A DNA stretch of 64,000 nucleotides from DASQHL01 sp963843685 (GTDB lineage Bacteria > Chloroflexota > Dehalococcoidia > DSTF01 > JACRBR01): positions 1-64,000 of the forward strand of contig CAWJLO010000012.1 of the NCBI GenBank assembly GCA_963843685.1, given 5' to 3'. Shown here in pieces: positions 8,811 through 17,877 of this stretch (position 1 is the first letter of the stretch; each line of letters begins with the position of its first letter). Position numbers and translations under genes: made by a program. Below the pieces are notes generated by a model, which made no database searches, had not been told where the DNA came from, and saw nothing but the letters and a program-made list of their open reading frames with translations.

Positions 8811-8861
8811 ATGAGGGATTACCCTGAGAAACCCTAGGGGCTAACCCCTAAAAGCCCTAAG
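8811..8861. promoter_or_regulatory. Cluster of CCCTA/TAGGG half-sites
   Basis: Five or so half-sites in 50 bp, including ACCCTAGGGG (8831-8840) and GGGGCTAACCCC (8837-8848, arms GGGG/CCCC). It is 48-98 bases upstream of the zinc-ribbon gene. The TTAGCCCC version (minus strand) matches the palindrome at 16911-16926. Confidence 0.5.
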
Positions 8862-9038
8862 AGAAGCGGCGTTCGACGCCAGACGCCAGTGGGCAGCCCT
8901 GCCCGGCGCGCGCGCGCCAACCGCGCTGCGATTCTTGATGCAGGTTCCTCAATCCCGGACGCCGGGAGCTGCCGCTCGACGTAGCGGCATGCGAAGAGTC
9001 TGCCGCGCGCCGAGCCCATGCTAGAATTACGCCCTCCA

Positions 9039-9130
9039 GGAGGGGTCGCATAGTGGCCTAGTGCGGGCGCCTGCTAAGCGCTTATCTCGGGAAACCGGGA
9101 TCGAGGGTTCGAATCCCTCCCCCTCCGCCA
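9039..9130 (+). tRNA. tRNA-Ser(GCU)
   Basis: Acceptor GGAGGGG (9039-9045) pairs perfectly with CCCCTCC (9120-9126); discriminator G9127; the CCA end is encoded (9128-9130). The T arm is GAGGG-TTCGAAT-CCCTC. The anticodon loop CTGCTAA (9071-9077) carries anticodon GCT, reading AGC/AGU serine codons. A long variable arm (CTCGGG/CCGGGA) is diagnostic of class II tRNA-Ser. The gene stands alone on the plus strand. Confidence 0.97.
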
Positions 9131-9179
9131 CACTCTGCGTTACCTCCCGCTTGACCCACACCCGAGCGCCAGACACGAT

Positions 9180-10187
9180 TTGGGCGTGGACGCCGAAAGA
9201 CTCGCCGCCTATCTGGCGCACCGCATGCCTTCCGCGCGAGACATCACGGTCTCGAACGTGAGCCGCATCCCCGGCGGCGCCTCGAGAGAAACATGGTCCT
9301 TCGATGCTCGGTGGCTTAGCGAGGGCGGGATCGCGTTCGACCGCGGGTTCATCGCTCGGCGCGACCCGACGGGGAGCCTTCTCGAAAGCAACGCTCGCCT
9401 CGAATTCGAGATTTACACAGCGCTTGCCAACACAGGTATCCCGGTTCCCGACGTCCTTTGGATCGAATCAGACGGATCCTGGCTGGAGCGGCCCTTCTTC
9501 ATCATGGGGCGGTTGCCCGGCGCTTCTGATGGCCGGACGCTCGCCACCAGCGCGGAATGGGCCGATGTGCGTCCGACAATCGCGAAGCAGAAGGCGGAAA
9601 TCCTTGCCCGGATTCACGACGTCGATATCGAGACGCTCCCATCGCTCGACCGGCCAGCTGCCGAGGAACGCTGCTCGCAGCACGAAATCGACCGGTGGGA
9701 GCGAACGATGCGGGAGGACTCTCTCGAGCCACAGCCGGTTCTTGAGGTCGCGCTCAGTTGGCTGAAGCGGCACTTGCCTCCCGAGCCAGCACGCCGCGTG
9801 TTGGTCCACGCGGACTATCGTACGGGCAACTTCCTGTATGACAGGAGCGGCGTCACCGGCATCCTCGACTGGGAGATGGCCCACGCCGGCGATCCGATTG
9901 AAGATCTGGGCTGGGTCGTCATGAAGTCGTGGCATTGGGGTACGACCAACGTCGGCGGTCTCTGCGCGCGAGACGAGTTCATCGCCATGTACGAAGAGGC
10001 GAGCGGCAGGGCGGTCGACAGAGATGCGCTCCTCTTCTGGGAGGTGTTTAGCAACTTCAAGTTCGCCGTGATCTTCATCACAGGCACGAAGGCGATCGTG
10101 CAAGGAAAGACGCCGGACCTGTTGCTTGCGCTTACGGCGTTCATCAATCCGGGGCTGGAGGTCGAGTTGTTGGAGTTGATCGGATGA
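9180..10187 (+). CDS. Aminoglycoside-phosphotransferase-family kinase
   Basis: A 335-aa kinase-like protein. The catalytic loop LVHADYRTGNFLYD supplies the HxDxxxxN motif and ILDWEMAHAGDPIEDLGWV the metal-binding DxE/D segment, both in the C-terminal half; the N-terminal part has the SRIPGGASRETWSFD glycine-rich loop. This subgroup is often found with acyl-CoA genes and may phosphorylate a small hydroxylated metabolite; antibiotic resistance should not be assumed. The start is uncertain: TTG at 9180 or GTG at 9186. It overlaps the next gene by four bases, so they are probably co-translated. Confidence 0.88.
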   Translation: MGVDAERLAAYLAHRMPSARDITVSNVSRIPGGASRETWSFDARWLSEGGIAFDRGFIARRDPTGSLLESNARLEFEIYTALANTGIPVPDVLWIESDGSWLERPFFIMGRLPGASDGRTLATSAEWADVRPTIAKQKAEILARIHDVDIETLPSLDRPAAEERCSQHEIDRWERTMREDSLEPQPVLEVALSWLKRHLPPEPARRVLVHADYRTGNFLYDRSGVTGILDWEMAHAGDPIEDLGWVVMKSWHWGTTNVGGLCARDEFIAMYEEASGRAVDRDALLFWEVFSNFKFAVIFITGTKAIVQGKTPDLLLALTAFINPGLEVELLELIG

Positions 10188-10657
10188 GGCCGTACCCCGA
10201 TGAGGTGCTGCGAGCGATCCAGTCCGGCATCATGGCGCACCTTGCGCCCGAGTTGACGTCCACCTACGCGAGCGCTCAGGTCGCGTTCGCAATGATGCTG
10301 TTCTCGATCGCGCTGCGAGATTACGACACCGCTGTGCCGAACCTGCTGGAAGCGAACGAGGCGTTACGCTCTCTCCTCCACGACGCGACAAGTGCGCTGT
10401 CCGGGATGGACAGCGATCACGCGCGGCGGGTGCAGCAGATCATCGCCGACCTCCCGCCATCCTCTTCGTCGCCGGCACTCTCGGCGCTCCGAGCCGAGCA
10501 CGATGCTCTGCGGTCAGGCGTTGCCGCACTTGCTCCCCTGATCGAGCCGGCCAGCGACATCGACGCGCTCGCGACGCTCCGACCCGTACGCACAGCTATC
10601 TTCAGTTGGCTCAAGGCAGACGCTCAACGCCGGGTCGTGCCCATACTCTCGGCGTGA
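10184..10657 (+). CDS. Hypothetical helical protein coupled to the kinase gene
   Basis: 157 aa, predicted mostly alpha-helical, unrecognised. It contains QVAFAMMLFSIALRDYDTAVPNLLEAN and a Ser/Pro linker (PPSSSSPA) before a second helical half. The start ATG overlaps the kinase stop (ATGA-type overlap), so it is likely co-translated and a functional partner. Nothing resembles a catalytic motif. Genes like this often accompany the ACAD-linked phosphotransferases, which is the only hint to function. Confidence 0.75.
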   Translation: MRPYPDEVLRAIQSGIMAHLAPELTSTYASAQVAFAMMLFSIALRDYDTAVPNLLEANEALRSLLHDATSALSGMDSDHARRVQQIIADLPPSSSSPALSALRAEHDALRSGVAALAPLIEPASDIDALATLRPVRTAIFSWLKADAQRRVVPILSA

Positions 10658-10694
10658 ATCGTCGTCCGCGATCGCGCAAGCGTACAATGCGATC

Positions 10695-11252
10695 ATGATG
10701 GGAGAGATCCGGGCGCGGCTTCGCGCATATACGCCAGCCCTCATCGAGAGTGAGCAACTGGCACGAGCGGCCGTATTGTTGCCGCTCTACGTCAACGACG
10801 ACGACCCGTACGTACTCTTCACGCGGCGCTCCGAGCTCGTGGAGCATCACAAGGGTCAGATCTCCTTCCCCGGCGGCGCCAACGACGCCAACGACGTTGA
10901 TCTCCGCCACACGGCGCTACGGGAAACCTGGGAAGAGATCGGAGTCGCCATGGATCATGTTGAACTCATCGGCCAGCTCGACGAGATGGTCACGGTCTCG
11001 AACTTCCTCGTGCGACCGTTCGTAGGTCGCATCACCGAGCCGGGGCCATACCCTTTCGTCCACAGCGAGCAAGAGGTCGCGGAGATCCTCGAAGTCCCGC
11101 TCGCACACCTGCAAGATCAGGCGAACGTGATTGCTGAGACGCGCCTCTACCAGGGACGGGAGATCCTCACGTATTCGTACATCTGGCAAGAGCACATCAT
11201 CTGGGGCGCGACCGCACGCATCCTCAGGCAGTTCCTGGACATCGTCGGGTGA
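10695..11252 (+). CDS. Nudix hydrolase, probable CoA pyrophosphatase
   Basis: 185 aa. The Nudix box appears as GG-x-ND-AND-VDLRHTALRETWEEIGV, with the REtwEExG core intact and Asp in place of the first Glu. The preceding HHKGQISFPGG matches the CoA-pyrophosphatase subgroup (LxxHxGqisFPGG), which splits CoA and acyl-CoA to phosphopantetheine and 3',5'-ADP. The length is typical. It lies 37 bases after the hypothetical gene and converges with the diguanylate cyclase across a strong hairpin. Confidence 0.92.
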   Translation: MMGEIRARLRAYTPALIESEQLARAAVLLPLYVNDDDPYVLFTRRSELVEHHKGQISFPGGANDANDVDLRHTALRETWEEIGVAMDHVELIGQLDEMVTVSNFLVRPFVGRITEPGPYPFVHSEQEVAEILEVPLAHLQDQANVIAETRLYQGREILTYSYIWQEHIIWGATARILRQFLDIVG

Positions 11253-11254
11253 AC

Positions 11255-11286
11255 GCTGCCGCGCACATTACGCGGGTCGCGGCAGC
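11255..11286. terminator. Bidirectional GC hairpin between Nudix and GGDEF genes
   Basis: GCTGCCGCG (11255-11263) pairs with CGCGGCAGC (11278-11286), nine perfect pairs around a 14-nt loop. The convergent stops are at 11252 and 11268, so it could end transcription of both genes; there is no T-run. Confidence 0.6.
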
Positions 11287-12449
11287 TCCTCCCAGAAGAG
11301 CCTGAGGTCGTTCGCTGTGCGAACTCTATTGCCGCCCTCACGCTTGCCCAAATACATTGCCTGATCCGCCACCTTTACCATCGTCGGGTAATCCGGCGCG
11401 TCGAACGGATACGTGGCGACCCCGACACTGAGACCAATCTGCAAGTCTTCCGGCAGCGCGCGATTCACCAAGGCGACCTGCGCTATGAGCTGCTCTCCTC
11501 GATCGTATGCGGTCTCGCGCGTGAGGCTCGGCAGGACGACCACGAACTCGTCGCCGCCATAACGGCCGACCAGGTCCTGGGAGCGCAGCCGTTGCTTCAG
11601 TGCGACTCCCACCTGCTTTAGGACTCGGTCGCCCACATCGTGGCCAAGCTCGTCGTTGATCCGCTTGAGTCGGTCGAGATCACAAAACAGAACGCTCAGG
11701 TAGCCGCCAGAGGAGCGCGCCTTGCGCACTTCCTTCAGCGCATCCCGCTCGAGTGATGCACGATTCAGCAGGCCCGTGAGCTTGTCGACGCGCGCGGCGC
11801 GCTCCTTTCGGTGCATAAGCTTCGCGTTCTCCGCGTGCAGCCGCTCGATCACCTCGACCTCTCGCGATCGGCTCTTCTCTTCACGGGCCAAATAGCCGAC
11901 GCCGACGGCAGCGAACGTCATATAGGCGCAGCGCAGAGCGAGCTGGCCGAATTCATCGGCGGTGCCGGTCCAAGTGACGAAGAATGCGACGGCGTAGGTG
12001 AAGATGAAGATGGCACAGGCGATGAGCGCCTGCCGCAATTCGAATCGCATGGCGATAGAGACGGCGACGAGGAAGTAGATGGGAAAGAAGGGGCTGCGGG
12101 AACCCCCGGTCACCCCGATGAAGACGGCGGTCGTGATCGAGTCGATGAGCGTGGTCAGGATCGCCGTGCGAAAGATCCGCCAGCGCACATATGGGCGCAC
12201 GGCTACGACGAACAATCCGTAGGCAAGCACGCCCGCGATCAACCACCAAGCCGACCGCTCATGCATCCTCGACGTGTCGAGAAGGAAGAACAAGAGAAAG
12301 GCGTTGAACCCGACCAACAGCAGACGTAGGTGCGCGATCAACGCCTCCATGCGGACAGTGCGATCCGACAGCGGCGGAAGCTCAACGAGCCACGCGAAGG
12401 GGCGAGGCTGGGAAGTTGGTTCGTGAGCCGTCTGGCGCTCGGGGCGCAT
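11268..12449 (-). CDS. Membrane diguanylate cyclase (GGDEF)
   Basis: 393 aa. The N-terminal half has about six membrane segments (for example LLLVGFNAFLLFFLL and a run near residues 120-190), then a short coiled-coil (EVEVIERLHAENAKLMHRKE), then a GGDEF domain from about residue 220. The catalytic site is canonical (YGGDEFVVVLP), with FCDLDRLKRINDELGHD for metal and nucleotide. No EAL domain is present. It should synthesise c-di-GMP from two GTP in response to a membrane signal. An RxxD inhibitory site is not evident. The gene is convergent with Nudix. Confidence 0.95.
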   Translation of the reverse strand: MRPERQTAHEPTSQPRPFAWLVELPPLSDRTVRMEALIAHLRLLLVGFNAFLLFFLLDTSRMHERSAWWLIAGVLAYGLFVVAVRPYVRWRIFRTAILTTLIDSITTAVFIGVTGGSRSPFFPIYFLVAVSIAMRFELRQALIACAIFIFTYAVAFFVTWTGTADEFGQLALRCAYMTFAAVGVGYLAREEKSRSREVEVIERLHAENAKLMHRKERAARVDKLTGLLNRASLERDALKEVRKARSSGGYLSVLFCDLDRLKRINDELGHDVGDRVLKQVGVALKQRLRSQDLVGRYGGDEFVVVLPSLTRETAYDRGEQLIAQVALVNRALPEDLQIGLSVGVATYPFDAPDYPTMVKVADQAMYLGKREGGNRVRTANDLRLFWEELPRPA

Positions 12450-12529
12450 GCTGCCGTCGCCGCGCGCGAGTGCGCGGCGCCCCCTCTGGCGTGATCATCG
12501 GCCCGAGGCTCACAACTCTGTGGGGGTTG

Positions 12530-13886
12530 CTACGGAACCAGCGTTGTCGGCGGCGTGGGTGTGCCCACAGGCGGAGGCGTAGGGCTCTCGGATGTGACCG
12601 TTAGAGTTGGCGAAGGCACACCGACGGGGCTCTTCGTCGGCGTTGCCTCCGGCTTCGTCGTTGGGGTCGCCGCCTCTGGGACCGGCGTGTCGGTGGCCGG
12701 AAGGGGCGTCGGGGTTTCCGTATCGGTCGGGGTTACGGACGGAGTCAGGTTCGGCGTCGCGGTGAGCACGGCCACGCCAGGAGTGATCGAGGCATCCGCG
12801 CGCGGGCGTGTCGGTCGCCGTGGCCGTCCGGGTAGATGAGTCCAGCACCTGCGTGGTTCCGCCATTGCCTCCAAGCGCCGTTGTCGCGACAAACCCGGCG
12901 AGAAACGCAAACGCGATCAGCCCGACCGCCGCACCGGCGAACCAGAACACCTGCCGACGATCCCAGCCTCCTGTCGCGACGCCAAGACCTCCGACGTCTC
13001 TCCCATCTCCTCCAACACCACTGAGCGACAGCCCGTCGCCGCTCGACTGCCCCGCGCTCTCGGGCGCTAGATCGGCGATGGGGTCCCGGCGAGCAGCCCA
13101 GCCGGCCGCGATCGCGCTCCAAATGTCACCCTTCGCTTCAAGCGGAGGCTCGCCCGCAGCGAGAGCGCCATACACTTCCAAAGGAGGCACGAGCCGCATG
13201 CGTGCGTCGCTGCACTCGGTGCAATCCTTGATGTGTGTGTCCACGGCCCGTCGCGCCGCGTCCGTGTATGGGGGCATGTCGAATGGTGCGAGCACCTCCT
13301 CCAACCGTCCGCAGGCGGTGCTACAGCGCCGCGCGATCACGTAGCTCAAGACGACGTCCGACGCCGCTCGCTTCATGCGGTCAACGAGATTGGCCGCGTC
13401 GCGCTTGTTAAGGCCCAGTACGGGCGCCATGGCAGCGCTGTCGAGACCCTGCCTGACGTGGAGGTCAAGAATGGCCCGATCGCGGGGAGTGAGTGACGTG
13501 AGCGCCTCCCACACCAGCACTGCCAATTCGTGGTCGTTGCCTATGAGCGCCGGATCGGTCACGCGGGCCGGATCCGGCACCTCAAACGAACCGAAGGCCT
13601 CTTCGTGAAGGGGTCCACCGACGGCCGCCCTCGCGGCAACTGATGAGACGACCGCGCCAAAAGCGAGCGAGAAGAGCCAGGCCCGGAAGGCCATACCTCC
13701 CGTTCTCTGGGGCAGTCGTCGCGCGGCTTGGAGAAAGATGTCGCGAGTGGCCTCGGCCGCAGCTACGGGGTCGCCCAGGGTCCGCCAGGCGAAGTCAAAC
13801 ACGCGCGGGTAGTACTGATCGAACAGCTGCCCGAAGCTCTCAAGGTCACCGGAAGTCGCGCGCCCGACGAGCAGCGCATCATCCAT
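12530..13886 (-). CDS. Membrane-tethered ECF sigma factor fused to zinc anti-sigma module (one frameshift)
   Basis: Domain order: sigma-70 region 2 (FGQLFDQYYPRVFDFAWRTL), region 4 (LTPRDRAILDLHVRQG), then a zinc anti-sigma-like HIKDCTEC (H-x3-C-x2-C) near residue 215, a linker, one membrane span (VFWFAGAAVGLIAFAFLAGF), and an outside Thr/Pro stalk. Fused sigma/anti-sigma proteins are known in some ECF groups, and proteolysis is a likely release route (inference). Within the stalk at ~12800, in a CGCGCG run, the frame jumps: the uninterrupted frame ends at 12510 in arginine-rich sequence, whereas the other frame continues ITPGVAVLTATPNLTP to a stop at 12530. That second ending fits the Thr/Pro stalk. 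Confidence 0.8.
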
Positions 13887-13954
13887 TGCTCCTCCGCGTC
13901 CGGCACTCTATCACAGCCCTGCGCCGATGGAGGCCGTTCCCATCTACGTCGTGC

Positions 13955-13983
13955 TTGACAAGAGCGCACATCCGTTCTACAGT
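13955..13983 (+). promoter_or_regulatory. Sigma-70-type promoter for small membrane gene
   Basis: TTGACA at 13955-13960, 17-base spacer, TACAGT at 13978-13983. The predicted start point (~13990) lies past the upstream ATG at 13988, which argues for the downstream ATG at 14012. Confidence 0.6.
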
Positions 13984-14011
13984 ACGCATGTTCGATTCAG
14001 GGAGCTCGACC

Positions 14012-14179
14012 ATGTTCGCTCTAATTCTGTCCGTTCTGCTCGTCTCGTCGTCCGCGATGCTGCTTTATCAATTCTGGACACGCGCCTTGGTCGCCGACGG
14101 AGCCTCGGATTGCGAGCCGGCGGCCGGGATCGAAGATCTCTCGCCGGCGGCTGTCCTGCGTGTTGATACCGCCGCTTGA
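14012..14179 (+). CDS. Small single-span membrane protein
   Basis: 55 aa beginning MFALILSVLLVSSSAMLLYQFW, a clear hydrophobic helix, followed by an acidic tail (ADGASDCEPAAGIEDLSP). A good promoter lies at 13955-13983 and AGGGAG at 13999-14004 is eight bases before the ATG. An in-frame ATG at 13988 is at or before the predicted transcript start. It is divergent from the tethered sigma factor, so it could be a target of it, but that is only suggested by position. No family recognised. Confidence 0.6.
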   Translation: MFALILSVLLVSSSAMLLYQFWTRALVADGASDCEPAAGIEDLSPAAVLRVDTAA

Positions 14180-14289
14180 GCCCACCCCCTCCGCGCCCTC
14201 CTCTCACATGAACGGTCGTTCCCATGTCCTGCCGGGAGCGGCCGTTCGCCACGTGCGCCGACGCCGCCCGCGGGGGACTAAACTCAAGC

Positions 14290-15393
14290 GTGCGAATCCT
14301 GGCAGTCGACGTGGGCACGGGCACACAAGACATCCTGCTGTTCGACACCTCGAAGCGGGTGGAGAACAACGTGAAGATGGTGATGCCCAGCGCCACGGAG
14401 ATCGCCGCCCGACGTGTCCGGCAGGCAACAAGAGAGCGGAGGCCTGTACTCCTGACGGGCGTGATGCAGGGTGGCGGGCCATGTGTGTGGGCGGTAGCCG
14501 ATCACATTCGCGAAGGCGCAGCGGCCTTCGCCACGCCCGAGGCCGCCCGGACATTCGACGATGACCTCGATGAAGTCCGACGCATGGGCATCTACGTCGT
14601 CAGCGACGACGAGGCAGCGCACCTGGCAGACGTCGAGCGGGTAGAGTTGCAGGATCTCGATCTCGCAGCGATCCGCGCGGCGCTCGCGGCGTTCACCGTC
14701 CCTCCCATCTTCGACGGATTGGCACTCGCCTGCCTGGATCACGGCGCGGCACCGCCCGGTTATTCCGATCGGTTGTTTCGCTTCGACCATCTTCGACGGA
14801 TTGTGGCGGAGCGGAACGATTTGACGACATTCGCCCTGCTTCCCGATGAGCTTCCCGACTATCTAACGCGCGCTCGTACGATGGTTGAAACCGCGCGACG
14901 GCAGAACGGCGATACGCCGACGGTTTTCCTCGACACCGGTCCCGCGGCCGCGCTGGGTGCCCTCCAGGATCCACGAGTGGGAGACGCGGCGTGCCAACTC
15001 ATCCTGAACCTCGGGAACATGCACGCGCTCGCATTTCACCTTCGCGGGACACAGGTGATCAGCCTCTATGAACACCACACGGGCGAAATGACGCGCGAAC
15101 AGATCGAGGATTTCACCGAGCGCCTTATGGATCGCAGGCTGACGCAAGACGAGGTGTTCAACACCAAGGGCCATGGAGTCTTCTACGCACCGGGACAGGA
15201 TGGCGGGGCGGAGGCCATGCTCGTAGCGGTGACGGGCCCCCAGCGCGGCCGACTGCGCACGAGCAGGCTCAAGCCCTACTTCGCGGCGCCGTACGGAGAC
15301 ATGATGCTCAGCGGGTGCTTCGGTCTTCTGCGCGCGTTCGCCGAGAAGTACCCGGTGCACAAGGACGAGATCAGTGCGGCGCTCGCCCGCTGA
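14290..15393 (+). CDS. DUF1786 family protein
   Basis: About 367 aa from the GTG at 14290, chosen because MRILAVDVGTGTQDILLFD is the conserved DUF1786 beginning, an ASKHA-like nucleotide-binding start. Further signatures are FLDTGPAAALGAL and LNLGNMHALAFHL in the second half. Members are sometimes labelled as radical-SAM activating enzymes, but no CxxxCxxC motif is present here, so that label should not be used. An earlier ATG at 14224 adds 22 unlikely residues. It converges on the next gene with a three-base gap. Biochemical role unknown. Confidence 0.82.
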   Translation: MRILAVDVGTGTQDILLFDTSKRVENNVKMVMPSATEIAARRVRQATRERRPVLLTGVMQGGGPCVWAVADHIREGAAAFATPEAARTFDDDLDEVRRMGIYVVSDDEAAHLADVERVELQDLDLAAIRAALAAFTVPPIFDGLALACLDHGAAPPGYSDRLFRFDHLRRIVAERNDLTTFALLPDELPDYLTRARTMVETARRQNGDTPTVFLDTGPAAALGALQDPRVGDAACQLILNLGNMHALAFHLRGTQVISLYEHHTGEMTREQIEDFTERLMDRRLTQDEVFNTKGHGVFYAPGQDGGAEAMLVAVTGPQRGRLRTSRLKPYFAAPYGDMMLSGCFGLLRAFAEKYPVHKDEISAALAR

Positions 15394-15396
15394 TGA

Positions 15397-16863
15397 TCAC
15401 GACGGGCGAGGCGTAACGGATAGCACGTCGTTGAGAGCCGCTTGCGTATGGCGAAGGTGCCGGCCGAGCGCCGACGCCGCGCGATCAACGCTCGGAAAGA
15501 GCGCGAGACGTGCGTCGGTTATGCGCCGGCGTCCGCCCTCCACAGCGCGCCACTTCGTTTCGTCTGGCGAGTCCGCGGGACCGAGGACGAATGCCATCGG
15601 CTTCGTTGCCACCTCCCCGATGGCGGCAAAACGATCCGCCAGGTGCGCCATGCGTTCGACAGCATCGGGCCGACCCAGCACCCAGTCCTCGCCCACGTTG
15701 GCGATGAGAGCGTCGAACTGCACGCTCGCCGACATCGCCTCAAGGATTCGCGCCCCGGATAGGCCGCTTCCGGCAAGGATCGACTGGTCGACGGGGTTGT
15801 CAACCCACTCCGCCAGTTGAGGCGCCTTTTCGCGAAGCATCGCGCGAATCCCGGCGGGGAGGCGCGGCACATCGAGCCCGGCCTCCTCACAGACGTCGGC
15901 GGACTGCACGGCTCGGCCGCCGCCCCCACCGACGACGCCCACGTTCGGCCGCCCCTCGTGCGCGATCTGCGCCGGCCGAAAGAACGCGAACGCCACCAGC
16001 ATATCCAGGAGTTCGTCGAACGTGGCCACCTCCAGGGCGCCTGCCTGGCGGAGCATCCCGCTCCACACGCGACCTCGCCCGGCGAGCGCGGCGGTGTGGG
16101 ATGCGGCCGTTCGGGAGCCAGCAATGGTGCGCCCTCCCTTGAGCACGACCACGGGCTTCTTCGAAGCGCATCGCCGGAGCGCCGCCAGTAGACGCGGGCC
16201 GTCCGCCGTACCCTCGATATATGCGCCAACGACCCGGGTATCTGCATCGTCGGCCAGCACGTCGAGGAAGTCCGCCTCCGTGAGATCGAGCGCGTTGCCG
16301 TAGCTCACGACCTTGCTGAATCGAAGGCCACGGGCGCTGCCATGGAGCATCAATTCGACAGAGTTGTTGCCGCTCTGCGAAATGAACGCCACGTCTCCGG
16401 GTCGGGTAGGTAGGTCCGGACGGAAAGACAAGCCGGATCTAGAATCGAACAGACCCATCCCGTTCGGTCCGATGAGGCGCAGGCCGGCCTCCCTCGCCCT
16501 GCGCTTCACCTCGCGCTCAAGGGCGGCCGCCTCCGGATCGCCCGTCTCGCTGAACCGACCCGTGAAGAGGTGGAGGGCGCTCGCGGACTTGGCTTGGCAA
16601 TCCGCGATCAGCTCGAGCACAGCATCGGCCGGGATGCATGAGATCACGTAATCCACATCTTTTGGCACGGCGGAAAGAGATGGATACGCCTTCAGCCCCA
16701 GAATCTCCGGCGTTCGCGGATTGATGGGATAGATCGGCCCCTTGAAGCCTGCGGCGACGAGAGCCTTTACATAGTCGTGCCCCGGGCTGTCGATGTTAGA
16801 CGACGCGCCGACAACCGCGATGCTGTTGGGACGAAAGAGACTCTCGGGAACGGTGCTGCTCAT
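15397..16863 (-). CDS. NDP-forming acyl-CoA synthetase-like protein (CoA-binding plus ligase alpha)
   Basis: 488 aa. The N-terminus has a CoA-binding Rossmann domain (SIAVVGASSNIDSPGHDYVKAL, INPRTPEILGLKAYPSL, LIGPNGMGLFD), followed by succinyl-CoA-ligase-like domains (FISQSGNNSVELM, VVLKGGRTIAGSRTAASHTAALAG). The His in ASHTAALAG is in the place of the catalytic phosphohistidine. It corresponds to the alpha part of ADP-forming acetyl/acyl-CoA synthetases; the ATP-grasp beta part is not fused or adjacent. A palindrome at 16911-16926 lies 48-63 bases upstream. Confidence 0.88.
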   Translation of the reverse strand: MSSTVPESLFRPNSIAVVGASSNIDSPGHDYVKALVAAGFKGPIYPINPRTPEILGLKAYPSLSAVPKDVDYVISCIPADAVLELIADCQAKSASALHLFTGRFSETGDPEAAALEREVKRRAREAGLRLIGPNGMGLFDSRSGLSFRPDLPTRPGDVAFISQSGNNSVELMLHGSARGLRFSKVVSYGNALDLTEADFLDVLADDADTRVVGAYIEGTADGPRLLAALRRCASKKPVVVLKGGRTIAGSRTAASHTAALAGRGRVWSGMLRQAGALEVATFDELLDMLVAFAFFRPAQIAHEGRPNVGVVGGGGGRAVQSADVCEEAGLDVPRLPAGIRAMLREKAPQLAEWVDNPVDQSILAGSGLSGARILEAMSASVQFDALIANVGEDWVLGRPDAVERMAHLADRFAAIGEVATKPMAFVLGPADSPDETKWRAVEGGRRRITDARLALFPSVDRAASALGRHLRHTQAALNDVLSVTPRPS

Positions 16864-16910
16864 ACGGTGCTGAGTCTACGAGAGGAGGACGTCGGAAAGA
16901 AACGCCCGCA

Positions 16911-16926
16911 GGCTAAGGGTTAGCCC
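16911..16926. promoter_or_regulatory. Perfect GGCTAA-GGG-TTAGCC palindrome
   Basis: Six-base arms with a three-base centre, in the divergent region between the acyl-CoA synthetase-like gene (start 16863) and arlH (start 17143). It shares the TAAGGGTTAGCCC core with the cluster at 8811-8861 and CCCTAAGGGTTTCCCC at 19708-19723. Confidence 0.45.
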
Positions 16927-17142
16927 TGACTGCATTCTTGAGGCAGCGGTGCCATGAAGATTGCCCCCAAGGGCACTTGGAGCCTGAGTCCATCGAGACT
17001 GAGGGGTGCGCGCACCTAAATCTCGCCGGGTGGCTGCCGACAAGAGATACGAGAGCCCAGCGAACGTCCGGGTTGCTGGGCGTGGGCACTCATCGGGACG
17101 CGCCCCGTGACTCGGGCGAGACGGAACGGAGGCCGGAAACGC

Positions 17143-17871
17143 ATGGTGGCGACAGATCAGTCGGATGTCGAAGGCGGCCGTCGCGTCGTATCGACGGGCA
17201 GTTCGGAGATCGACAAGAAGCTTGGCGGAGGCATCCCGGAGGGCTCCCTCATACTCATCGAAGGTTCTTCAAATGCGGGCAAGAGCGTCGTCACGCAACA
17301 GCTCACGCACGGCGCGCTGAATAGCGGCTTCAAGTGCGTGATGTACACCACCGAGAACACCGCTCGAAGCCTGTTCCGCCAGATGTCGAGCTTGAGTCTG
17401 GACGTCACGGACTTCTACTTGTTGGGAGCCTTCAACGTATACCCGGTCCCAGCCGCCATGACGCCGGACGCAGCGAATAACGCCTTCCAAAAGCTGCTGA
17501 CACATCTAGGTCAGCTCCGCGGTCGATTCGACGTGGTGTTCATCGACTCGATGACTTCGTTCGTATCGCAAGTACCCGAAAGCCAGACACTCTCGTTTCT
17601 GACGGCCGTGAAGGAGTACGTCGACCAGAACATGACCATCTTCTTCACACTCCACTCCCACGCGTTCGAGGAGGCGATGTTCATGCGGATCAGGTCCCTC
17701 TGCGACGCCCACCTCAAGCTGAGGACGGAGGAGATGCGCGACCAACTCATGAAGGTACTCGAGGTCGCGAAGGTCCGGGGTGCTGAGAAGACTACCGGCA
17801 ACATCGTCAGCTTCGACGTCGAACCCGGCTTGGGTATGCGCATCATCCCCGTGTCGAGCGCGAAAGCGTAA
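17143..17871 (+). CDS. arlH: ArlH/FlaH-like RecA-superfamily ATPase of archaellum type
   Basis: 242 aa, KaiC/RecA-like single domain. Walker A GSSNAGKS (residues 41-48), Walker B VVFIDS with Asp135, and LGGGIPEGSLILIEG before Walker A match ArlH, the ATP-binding regulator that docks on the ArlI motor under the archaellum platform. The ATG at 17143 is preferred (GGAGG ten bases before); a GTG at 17107 is possible. It is followed by an ArlI-type ATPase after six bases, the archaeal gene order. No ArlJ, stator (ArlF/G) or archaellin is in this window. Bacterial archaella have been reported in Chloroflexota; whether this pair belongs to one is inference. Confidence 0.85.
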   Translation: MVATDQSDVEGGRRVVSTGSSEIDKKLGGGIPEGSLILIEGSSNAGKSVVTQQLTHGALNSGFKCVMYTTENTARSLFRQMSSLSLDVTDFYLLGAFNVYPVPAAMTPDAANNAFQKLLTHLGQLRGRFDVVFIDSMTSFVSQVPESQTLSFLTAVKEYVDQNMTIFFTLHSHAFEEAMFMRIRSLCDAHLKLRTEEMRDQLMKVLEVAKVRGAEKTTGNIVSFDVEPGLGMRIIPVSSAKA

Positions 17872-17877
17872 CGAGGA

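Noticed and set aside
9180..10187. Aminoglycoside resistance.
   Set aside because: The family has many metabolic kinases; neighbours (CoA-linked Nudix, hypothetical) do not suggest resistance.
14224..15393. Calling the DUF1786 protein a pyruvate-formate-lyase activating enzyme.
   Set aside because: No CxxxCxxC radical SAM motif; the label exists in databases but the sequence does not support it.
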